Positions 1 to 5,545 of a stretch of 5,600 nt of DNA are shown here, piece after piece (within the stretch, counting starts at the first letter, position 1; every line of letters starts with the position of its first letter). The stretch spans positions 1-5,600 of the forward strand of contig CAJTVL010000160.1 in assembly GCA_910579425.1 (NCBI GenBank), written 5' to 3'. Below the pieces are notes generated by a model that searched no databases, was not told where the DNA came from, and saw only the letters and a list, made by a program, of their open reading frames with translations. Origin of the DNA: an uncultured Lachnospiraceae bacterium (lineage in GTDB: Bacteria > Bacillota > Clostridia > Lachnospirales > Lachnospiraceae). The translations under genes were made by a program, and so were the position numbers.

Positions 1-22
1 CAGTTTTTATTGAATTTTCAAG

Positions 23-898
23 GTGCATAGCATTTATTCAAGTGCGAAGTTTGAGCAGTTCAGTAATAGGGTGAAATTTGATTGTTATTACAAATATGAA
101 TTGGATGCTCCGGAAAGCGATCAACTGATCAGAGTTGGAGAAAAGGAAGAGAATGACTATAATGTGGCCTTATTCTCCGAACAGTTTTCCTATCTGGGTG
201 CGGAACATATAGGCCCCCGGAAGCAATATAGCATTGAAAATTGGAAAAAGAACGGAGTCACTAAATTAGGAATAGCGGGCGAATTTGTGGTTCCCTTTTT
301 GGCGATGGAGGGAGAAAAAATGCGGGTGCCGGATGAGATGTGCCTTCAGACAGGGAAAACAAATCGCCTGATTGACCAAGTGTCAGCGTGGATGGCAGAA
401 ATATCACCAGGGATAAGAATAGCGGCAGAATTACTCCCTTCTATCGAAAAAGCAAAGCTTGCGATTAGTTATACTGGAAACAGATTGGTTTCTGATGCAT
501 TCCTGCCTGTCAATGTTGGTTTTGGAATTCCCTATGTCCTTCCTCTCATTGTAGAATTGCTTATTTCTGATAAAGGCAGCCTGCTGTTGATTGAGAACCC
601 AGAATCGCACCTCCATCCTAAAGGGCAGACAATGATTGCAAAATTAATATCGTTGGCAGCAGGACGTGGATGCCAGATTATTTGTGAATCGCATAGTGAT
701 CATGTGATAAACGGAGTACGAGTTGCTGTAAAAAAAGGAAAAATTGCCAATGAAAAAGTAGGAATTTCCTTCTTTTCAAAAAATAAAGAGCAAGAAACGA
801 AGGTGGACAATATTTATATTGACAGGAAAGGAAACTTAAGCGACTATCCCTCAGGACTGTTGGATGAATGGGGAATTTTGATGACTGAGCTGATATAG
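23..898 (+). CDS. DUF3696-type AAA family ATPase, C-terminal part (N-terminal half missing)
   Basis: This is an ATPase of the AAA15/21, ABC/SMC-like group with a DUF3696 tail, a group often found in defence or restriction-like gene pairs. In the 291 residues from GTG at 23, the GAEHIGPR motif (residues 59-66) is the usual 'SAERIGPR' element. NVGFGIPYVLP (164-174) lies where the family has its signature-like helix. LLLIENPESHLHP (187-199) is Walker B with catalytic Glu, and ESHSDH (222-227) contains the H-loop His. Residues from about 240 match DUF3696. No Walker A P-loop is present; it should lie roughly 100 or more residues upstream. A TGA at 11-13 is in frame before the GTG, and the first in-frame ATG is far downstream. 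The product is therefore either a broken gene or a fragment whose 5' part lies in another frame outside the window. Alone it could not bind ATP normally. The family call is firm; functionality is doubtful. Confidence 0.8.
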   Translation: MHSIYSSAKFEQFSNRVKFDCYYKYELDAPESDQLIRVGEKEENDYNVALFSEQFSYLGAEHIGPRKQYSIENWKKNGVTKLGIAGEFVVPFLAMEGEKMRVPDEMCLQTGKTNRLIDQVSAWMAEISPGIRIAAELLPSIEKAKLAISYTGNRLVSDAFLPVNVGFGIPYVLPLIVELLISDKGSLLLIENPESHLHPKGQTMIAKLISLAAGRGCQIICESHSDHVINGVRVAVKKGKIANEKVGISFFSKNKEQETKVDNIYIDRKGNLSDYPSGLLDEWGILMTELI

Positions 899-975
899 AA
901 TGATAGGAAATATGGAATTTAGCTAAAGCTTTTAGAAGTACACAAGAGGTGCTTTCTGTCAAGATGACTTGCGGC

Positions 976-982
976 AAGGAGG
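976..982 (+). promoter_or_regulatory. Shine-Dalgarno site supporting a TTG start
   Basis: AAGGAGG lies 11 bases before TTG at 994. No ATG or GTG is better placed, and the protein read from this TTG begins MELYFNELSLKG, which looks like a genuine N-terminus. The spacing is slightly long. Confidence 0.6.
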
Positions 983-993
983 ATTAACTAAAA

Positions 994-1777
994 TTGGAGT
1001 TGTATTTTAATGAACTGTCATTAAAGGGAAAAGAAAGTATAGGTGTGGACTGTGTATCGGAGCTTATCAAAGTTTATCGTGGTTTACGAAAATATGATAT
1101 AACCACATGCAGAATTGATTCGGCGGACAATTTGAAACTTTTTCAGATGATTCAAAATATGCCGGATGCCGCAAATATTAAGAATTTTTACTTTTCCTTT
1201 TTTAGGCCACCCTATGAATCAATGGCCGTGGAGCAAGAGCAGGATGAATATTTTGCACATAACTGGTCTTATGATGGCAGATCATGTATAGGATTTGCAT
1301 TAGCTTCTATTCTAAATTCGGCAGGACTGAGCCTTTATGAAACAGAGTGGGATGCAGCATTTATTTCCCTGATGAAAGACGATAATGTAGATAAAGTTAG
1401 AAATATAGGCAGAGAAGAACATGTTGATCTACATATTCCGCAATTACAATCGGAAGAAGAGCCGGAGTTGGTAGAAACGGAACTACTGATTGAGGATAAA
1501 AAAATTTCTTTAAGGCACGATCATGGAATGGACATATTGACAGAGTTTTCAAAACGCTTTAATCAGATGCCCTTATGTAATTGGCATTATTAACTCTTTG
1601 CCTTTTAATCCTTCTGAACGTAAATTTATTAAAAAGATACGCGAAGACGGATTGGTAGAGATTGTTTTACCCTGGACAGACCAGAGGTATGGTGTTGTCG
1701 TCAAAACTACAGGTAGAAATATCAGGGAGACAAAACGGATAAGTAAAATTATAAATGAAAAGTATGGGGGGATATAG
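994..1777 (+). pseudogene. Partner protein of the DUF3696 ATPase, split by a one-base frameshift
   Basis: This soluble protein of unknown function lies 95 bases after the ATPase gene on the same strand, probably in one operon. From TTG at 994 the frame runs 193 codons, then ends spuriously at TAA 1591-1593 (199 residues). If one T is skipped at 1573 (CCC TTA T to CCC TAT), reading continues in the +1 frame as YVIGIINSLPFNP, then KFIKKIREDGLVEIVLPW, ending NEKYGGI at TAG 1775-1777, for 260 residues in all. The added 67 residues are clearly protein-like: no stops, and a conserved-looking LPFNPSERKFIKK and TTGRNIRETKRI. They join smoothly to the preceding KKISLRHDHGMDILTEFSKRF. I recall this C-terminal style in partners of DUF3696 ATPases but cannot name a domain or activity. 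There are no signal peptide or membrane segments. It may be a true mutation, a sequencing error, or less likely programmed +1 frameshifting. Confidence 0.72.
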
Positions 1778-1832
1778 GGAAAGCTTAAATTGCCAATATT
1801 CAAAAAATCTAAGAGAAAAGGAATCGATTACC

Positions 1833-1910
1833 ATGAAATACAAGCTGCTTTGTACAGATATAGATGGAACACTGCTCAATGATGACAAGGGAATAAGTAA
1901 AGAGGATTGA
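1833..1910 (+). pseudogene. N-terminal stub of a Cof-type HAD-IIB phosphatase
   Basis: ATG at 1833 follows AAAAGGA (1816-1822) by 10 bases and encodes 25 residues, MKYKLLCTDIDGTLLND..., ending at TGA 1908-1910. DIDGT is HAD motif I (DxDGT), with nucleophile Asp9 and acid/base Asp11; the family is normally about 265-290 residues. Motifs II-IV and the cap domain are gone. Past the TGA the same frame reads KALR, which could be a little more HAD sequence before an unrelated GH43 piece begins. The start signals survive, so a 25-residue peptide could still be made. The identity of so short a stub rests on motif I and its position at the extreme N-terminus. Confidence 0.7.
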
Positions 1911-2437
1911 AAAGCACTCAGATGCTCATGCACAGCATGGTGACGGATCACCGGATTCCCAAAAAGTATGCCGGACGGCTGGCTGGTTCTGGAGGCAGAC
2001 ACCTGGTAAGGGATGACTTTGATGAGGCTTGTTTGGATTTGGATTATCAATCTCTGCGGGTTCCTATGGACGGGCATTACCTGTCACTGAGCGCCCGGCC
2101 CGGATGGCTTCGGATGTATGGAAGGAGCGGATTATCTTCCAGGTTTTCACAGTCGCTGATAGCCAGAAGGATGACGGAGTACCGGATGGAGGCGTCAACC
2201 TGTATGGAGTTTGAGCCGGAACTGTTTAAGCAGATGGCAGGGCTGATATTCCTTTATGACACGGACAATTATCTTTATCTGCATGTTTCCAGGGATGAGG
2301 ATATCGGTAAATGTATTACGTTATTGAAGGCAGAAAACAGAAGCTATGGATACCTGACAGAGTATATACCTGTCAGTGAGGGAGAAACGCTGTTCCTGAA
2401 AATTGAGATCAGGGAAAGTGGGACAACTGTGGGATAA
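1907..2437 (+). pseudogene. GH43 beta-xylosidase remnant (C-terminal concanavalin-like domain only)
   Basis: The open frame encodes 176 residues, nominally from TTG 1907, which lacks a properly spaced ribosome site. From about residue 33, RDDFDEACLDLDYQSLRVP, PGWLRMYGR, SSRFSQSLIARR, MEFEPELFKQMAGLI and YLYLHVSRDEDIGKC match the GH43_C2 domain that follows the five-bladed catalytic propeller in bacterial beta-xylosidases of about 500-550 residues. The propeller and its three catalytic acidic residues are absent. The 3' end also stops early: after FLKIEIRE the protein ends within a few residues, where the family continues about 50-60 more. Just upstream, frame 0 reads GFPKSMPDGWLVLEADT (1953-2003), resembling the GH43 'DGWL' linker, so a frameshift near 2003-2006 is likely. 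What remains cannot be a glycosidase. It fits with the xylan enzymes downstream, as a lost neighbour of that locus. Confidence 0.78.
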
Positions 2438-2498
2438 AAAAACAGGTAGAAAGATGTGAGCGGCCAGACAGAACACTGAAAAAAAACGGAGTGTCATA

Positions 2499-2511
2499 AT
2501 TTCAAAGAAAT
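2499..2511. repeat. Short perfect inverted repeat upstream of the esterase promoter
   Basis: ATTTC-AAA-GAAAT is a perfect 5-base inverted repeat with a 3-base centre, ending 22 bases before the proposed -35. It could be an operator for a regulator of the esterase/xylosidase operon. AT-rich palindromes this short also arise by chance, so the role is unproven. Confidence 0.25.
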
Positions 2512-2533
2512 GTGAGATGCCAAATTCTCTCTT

Positions 2534-2560
2534 TTGTAAATAATTCAGATTTGGTATAAT
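2534..2560 (+). promoter_or_regulatory. Extended -10 sigma-A promoter for the esterase-GH39 operon
   Basis: A perfect TATAAT at 2555-2560 is preceded by TGG (2552-2554), the TGN extended -10 element. A weak -35, TTGTAA (4 of 6), sits at 2534-2539 with a short 15-base spacer, so the extended -10 probably carries most of the recognition. Transcription should start near 2567, leaving a leader of about 70 bases before ATG 2638. This rules out the in-frame ATG at 2563, which lies at or before the transcript start. Confidence 0.75.
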
Positions 2561-2625
2561 GAATGTATCGAATAGAGAGCGAAATCCCCTATGCTTTTAG
2601 CCGAATGTTTTTAATACGCAATACC

Positions 2626-2631
2626 AGGAGG
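2626..2631 (+). promoter_or_regulatory. Ribosome binding site fixing the esterase start
   Basis: AGGAGG is six bases before ATG 2638. The frame is open back to 2563, but only this ATG has a ribosome site, and MALLTLQYYS matches the usual beginning of EstA-type esterases. Confidence 0.88.
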
Positions 2632-2637
2632 AAAAAT

Positions 2638-3432
2638 ATGGCATTATTAACACTTCAATATTACAGTACGGCCTTATGCAGGCCCACCAGAGTACAATTG
2701 CTTCTGCCGAATGATGTTCAGGAGATGGCTGTGCAGGGCAATGAAAATTATAATAGACCGATGAAGACGCTTGTCTTGCTGCATGGCTACAGCGGCAGCT
2801 GTGACGACTGGCTGACTGGCAGCAGAGTCCAGGAAATATCGGGTATGTATAACCTGGCAATTGCAATGCCGTCAGGGGAAAACAGTTTTTACCTGGATCA
2901 GAAGGGAACCGGAAGGGCATATGCCACATTTGTGGGTAAGGAGCTTATTGCGTATCTGCAAAAGACTTTCGGCATTGCCATGAAAGCTGAGGATACCTTC
3001 GTGGGGGGCTTATCCATGGGAGGATTTGGCGCCCTGCACACGGGGCTTTTGTATCCGGAGAATTACTCAAAGATTGCTGCTCTTTCGTCCGCACTGATCG
3101 TGCATGAGGTTATGGAAATGAAAGAAGGCATCGGCAATGCTGTGGCTGACTATGATTACTATAAAGCCACATTCGGAGAGCCGAAAGAGCTGGCAATGAG
3201 CAAAAATAATCCGGAATATATTATCAGACAGCGCAGAGAGAGGGGAGAGTCCATTCAGCCTGTTTTTATGGCCTGTGGAACTGAGGACTTTTTACTGGAA
3301 AATAACCGGAGCTTTTATGAGTTCCTGAAAAAGGAGGGCATAGAGGTAGATTATCACGAAAGTCCGGGAACTCATGACTGGAAATTCTGGAATGAATATC
3401 TGGAACCGGCAGTTAAATGGATGCTGCAGTGA
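2638..3432 (+). CDS. EstA-type serine esterase (alpha/beta hydrolase, S-formylglutathione hydrolase-like)
   Basis: This 264-residue enzyme belongs to the esterase D / tributyrin esterase EstA family (COG0627, PF00756), which hydrolyses short acyl or aryl esters; relatives include acetyl-xylan and feruloyl esterases. TLVLLHGYSG (44-53) carries the HG oxyanion-loop motif. FVGGLSMGGFGAL (121-132) holds the nucleophile elbow GLSMG with Ser126. CGTEDFL (213-219) gives acid Asp217, and PGTHDW (243-248) gives His246, completing the triad in the right order. Length is normal for the family. There is no signal peptide, so it acts in the cytoplasm. It is first in an apparent operon with a 46-codon ORF and a GH39 xylosidase. 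A role in de-esterifying imported acetylated or feruloylated xylo-oligosaccharides is inferred from that context; substrate cannot be read from the sequence. The family call is secure. Confidence 0.9.
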   Translation: MALLTLQYYSTALCRPTRVQLLLPNDVQEMAVQGNENYNRPMKTLVLLHGYSGSCDDWLTGSRVQEISGMYNLAIAMPSGENSFYLDQKGTGRAYATFVGKELIAYLQKTFGIAMKAEDTFVGGLSMGGFGALHTGLLYPENYSKIAALSSALIVHEVMEMKEGIGNAVADYDYYKATFGEPKELAMSKNNPEYIIRQRRERGESIQPVFMACGTEDFLLENNRSFYEFLKKEGIEVDYHESPGTHDWKFWNEYLEPAVKWMLQ

Positions 3433-3457
3433 TAAAAGGGGACAGGAGGGTTACAGA

Positions 3458-3598
3458 ATGGAGATTTACAGAAAAAATGCAGAACTTTTGGTGCAGGCGG
3501 TTGAAACGAATGCAGCAATCTTCCCGATTGAGAGGCAGCGCAGAGAAGATGGCAGAATCTGTATACTGGAAGGACACAGGAGAAGGGAGATACAATGA
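3458..3598 (+). CDS. Small ORF (46 aa), translationally coupled to GH39; possibly an N-terminal gene remnant
   Basis: I do not recognise this protein with confidence. ATG 3458 is preceded by AGGAGG (3444-3449) at 8 bases, as good as any ribosome site here. Its stop TGA (3596-3598) overlaps the GH39 ATG in an ATGA arrangement typical of translational coupling. The product begins MEIYRKNAELLVQAVETN, an amphipathic helix-like stretch, and ends in a basic tail, GHRRREIQ; it has no membrane segment or signal. 'EDGRICILEG' faintly recalls the start of six-hairpin glycosidases (GH88/105-like), so this could be the N-terminal stub of a deleted glycosidase abutting GH39, paralleling the other stubs in the window. 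It might equally be a genuine leader peptide that feeds ribosomes to GH39. That it is translated is plausible; any function is unknown. Confidence 0.45.
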   Translation: MEIYRKNAELLVQAVETNAAIFPIERQRREDGRICILEGHRRREIQ

Positions 3599-5112
3599 AA
3601 GAAGCCAGACATTACAAAATTGACAGAAATAACCGGGCACTCTTTAACAACCATGTTGATTTTTGCATTGGGACAGGCCGGATGGGGTTGGCATTACAAA
3701 AGGAGTATCTGGAGCAGCTTAAGCTTGTACAGGAGGAGATCGGCTTTCGGCATATCCGGGGCCACGGACTTTTTTCGGATGATATGGCAATTTATCAGGA
3801 ATATGAGGATGCGTCCGGAACAAAGAGGGCGGAATATAATTTCACTTATCTGGATCTGGTGATGGATAATTACAGGGAGCTGGGGCTGCGCCCATTTCTT
3901 GAACTGGGATTCATGCCGGATAAAATGGCCTCCGGGGATCAGACCATTTTTTACTGGAAAGGGAATACCACACCGCCCAAAAGCTATGAGGCATGGTGTG
4001 ATATGGTAATTGCCGCTTTGCGGCATCTGATGGAGCGTTATGGCGATGAAGAGGTGGTAAACTGGCCGATTGAGGTGTGGAATGAGCCTAATCTGCCCGG
4101 TTTCTGGAAGGATGCGGACAGGGAGGAATATTTCAGGCTGTTCCGGTGTTCCTTCCGGGCGATCAAGGGGCTGGATTCCCGCTTTCGGGTGGGAGGTCCG
4201 GCTGTGTGCGGTGTGCAGGACGAGCTTTGGATCAGAGAATTTTTGAGTTTTTGCCGGAAAGAAAATATCAGGCCGGATTTTGTAACCCGCCATCACTATA
4301 CGACGGAAATTCCGGAGTATGTGGGGCATTATGGGTATGCGGAGCTTTCCGATGCAGAGCAGGGCTTTGCCAATCTCAAGACTACCAGAGATATTATTGA
4401 CAGCTTCGAGGAATACAAAGGGATGGAAATTCATATCACGGAATTCAATACCTCCTACATTCCGAACTGCCCTCTTCACGATACCAACCAGAATGCTGCC
4501 TATATGGCTCAACAGCTCTCACGCCTGGGAGATGTAAATGAGTCTTATTCTTACTGGACATTCGGGGATATTTTTGAGGAACAGGGAGTTCCCTTTACGC
4601 CGTTTCATGGCGGTTTCGGACTGGTAGCCAACGGATGTATACCCAAACCGACCTTCTGGACCTTCAAATTTTATAAGGATCTGTGCGGAGAATGTGTTTT
4701 GAGAACAGAGGATATGGTAGTGCTCAGCACGGGAGACGGCGGATATCAGGGGATTGTCTGGAACGCAGGCAGGAAGAGGACAGACAGAGAACTGGAAGTT
4801 ACAATTGAGTTCCCTGCGGATAAGAGACAGGAGTATCTGCTCATCACGAAGACGGTTGATGAGGATACCTGTAATCCGCTGCGCCTCTGGCATGGCATGG
4901 GAGAGCCTTCCAGCCTGAATGAAAAGCAGAAAAAACTGCTCAGGGACGCTGCAAGGCCGTTCCCTGCATACGGAAATCTGAAAGCAGAGGAGGAGAATGT
5001 GCAGATTAAGCTTACAGTCAGGGAATTTGGCGTAGTGTACTTTGAACTCAGCCCGATAAAAACGGGGAATGACCGTGGGTATGATTATGAGAGAGTGATG
5101 CAGATGAAGTGA
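3595..5112 (+). CDS. xynB: GH39 beta-xylosidase
   Basis: This is a retaining glycoside hydrolase of family 39 (clan GH-A, PF01229), which releases xylose from xylo-oligosaccharides. Its 505 residues match the roughly 500-residue Thermoanaerobacterium XynB type. The (beta/alpha)8 barrel occupies about residues 5-345. Landmarks are FRHIRGHGLFSDDMAIY (51-67), IEVWNEPNLPGFW (159-171) with acid/base Glu164, DFVTRHHYT (228-236), IHITEFNTSY (279-288) with nucleophile Glu283, and SYSYWTFGDIFEE (317-329). A beta-sandwich tail runs to VREFGVVYFEL (475-485). No signal peptide is visible, so it is probably cytoplasmic and acts on imported oligomers. ATG 3595 has AAGGGAG (3583-3589) five bases upstream and overlaps the stop of the preceding small ORF. 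It is the last gene of the apparent esterase operon. Beta-xylosidase is the usual activity of this bacterial branch; alpha-L-iduronidase is unlikely. The symbol is by family analogy. Confidence 0.93.
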   Translation: MKEARHYKIDRNNRALFNNHVDFCIGTGRMGLALQKEYLEQLKLVQEEIGFRHIRGHGLFSDDMAIYQEYEDASGTKRAEYNFTYLDLVMDNYRELGLRPFLELGFMPDKMASGDQTIFYWKGNTTPPKSYEAWCDMVIAALRHLMERYGDEEVVNWPIEVWNEPNLPGFWKDADREEYFRLFRCSFRAIKGLDSRFRVGGPAVCGVQDELWIREFLSFCRKENIRPDFVTRHHYTTEIPEYVGHYGYAELSDAEQGFANLKTTRDIIDSFEEYKGMEIHITEFNTSYIPNCPLHDTNQNAAYMAQQLSRLGDVNESYSYWTFGDIFEEQGVPFTPFHGGFGLVANGCIPKPTFWTFKFYKDLCGECVLRTEDMVVLSTGDGGYQGIVWNAGRKRTDRELEVTIEFPADKRQEYLLITKTVDEDTCNPLRLWHGMGEPSSLNEKQKKLLRDAARPFPAYGNLKAEEENVQIKLTVREFGVVYFELSPIKTGNDRGYDYERVMQMK

Positions 5113-5197
5113 TTATATATGCAGTCTTCTGCCTGGAAAGGTGAAGTAATGGAAACTTTGTCCTTTGCGGTATAAATGAGCCACAGGAGAGAGGGAT

Positions 5198-5308
5198 ATG
5201 GGAATGTTCCTAAACAGCATAGCTCCATACGAGGGATATAAGGAGATTGCCGGAATCAGTTATGACAGAAAGACAAAGAAGCATTGCAGCAGGGTAGAGG
5301 TATTATAG
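5198..5308 (+). pseudogene. Joined ends of an AAA-ATPase-like / PD-(D/E)XK nuclease gene
   Basis: A 36-codon ORF starts at ATG 5198, with AGGAG (5185-5189) 8 bases upstream and an isolated TATAAA at 5171-5176. Its first 19 residues, MGMFLNSIAPYEGYKEIAG, match the distinctive N-terminus of the AAA-ATPase-like (PF09820) plus PD-(D/E)XK nuclease (DUF1703) proteins common in gut Clostridia and Bacteroidetes, normally about 500-560 residues. There they continue with YFVDKT and a P-loop region. Here they run straight into GISYDRKTKKHCSRVEVL and a stop, resembling that family's last residues ('VGI.YD.KTKKH.C.IE'). The simplest reading is a clean in-frame internal deletion of about 500 codons. No catalytic motif remains. 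Identification rests on my recall of the family's terminal motifs. Confidence 0.6.
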
Positions 5309-5395
5309 AAATTTATTGATATGAAGCTGCAACACAGGTAGAGAGTTTGCGGCACTTGTCAGTGAAATTAAAAAAGAAAAAAAGAAAATTTTATC

Positions 5396-5424
5396 TTGCC
5401 AAAGGAACCAGGATATGATATCAT
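5396..5424 (+). promoter_or_regulatory. Strong promoter of the tRNA operon
   Basis: TTGCCA (5396-5401, 5 of 6 to consensus), a 17-base spacer and TATCAT (5419-5424, 5 of 6) form a near-ideal sigma-A promoter, with TGA (5416-5418) as an extended -10. An A/T-rich tract at about 5366-5395 sits directly upstream, as UP elements do at stable RNA promoters. Transcription would start near 5431, about 21 bases before tRNA-Glu. Confidence 0.8.
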
Positions 5425-5451
5425 AGTTGTCGTTGAGGTTGCTTGTGAGAA

Positions 5452-5523
5452 GGCTCCGTGGTCAAGCGGTTAAGACATCGCCCTTTCACGGCGGTAACAC
5501 GGGTTCGATTCCCGTCGGAGTCA
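5452..5523 (+). tRNA. tRNA-Glu (anticodon TTC)
   Basis: This is a complete 72-base tRNA. Acceptor GGCTCCG (5452-5458) pairs with CGGAGTC (5516-5522) with one G-T pair, followed by discriminator A5523. The anticodon stem 5478-5482/5490-5494 encloses loop CTTTCAC with anticodon TTC at 5485-5487. The T arm contains GGTTCGATTCC. CCA is not encoded (ATT follows), so CCA must be added after transcription. It is the first gene of a tRNA operon. Confidence 0.96.
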
Positions 5524-5529
5524 TTAATG

Positions 5530-5541
5530 ACCCGCAAGGGT
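5530..5541 (+). other. GNRA-capped mini-hairpin between the two tRNAs
   Basis: ACCC-GCAA-GGGT forms a four-base-pair stem with a GCAA tetraloop in the 22-base spacer between the tRNA genes. There is no T-tract, so it is not a terminator; it may be a processing landmark or chance. Confidence 0.3.
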
Positions 5542-5545
5542 ATAT

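Noticed and set aside
1549..1562. Catabolite-repression (cre)-like sequence TCAAAACGCTTTAA
   Set aside because: Two mismatches to the cre consensus at conserved positions, and it lies inside the partner gene far from any promoter.
1667..2077. Minus-strand ORF of 136 codons across the scar zone
   Set aside because: No ribosome site or recognisable motif; the plus strand holds partner-gene, HAD and GH43 sequence over the same bases.
2473..2494. ACACT...AGTGT stem-loop after the GH43 remnant as a terminator
   Set aside because: Five base pairs around a 12-base loop with no T-run; too weak.
2563..2637. Extended esterase start at ATG 2563
   Set aside because: It is at or before the predicted transcript start, three bases from the -10, with no ribosome site. 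ATG 2638 has AGGAGG and the family-like N-terminus.
3694..4512. Long minus-strand ORF of 272 codons opposite the GH39 gene
   Set aside because: It lies wholly within the GH39 coding region, whose catalytic motifs are intact, and its protein resembles no family. It is an antisense shadow.
5121..5132. GCAG-TCTT-CTGC hairpin just after GH39 as a terminator
   Set aside because: The stem is only four base pairs and no T-tract follows. No convincing terminator was found after GH39.
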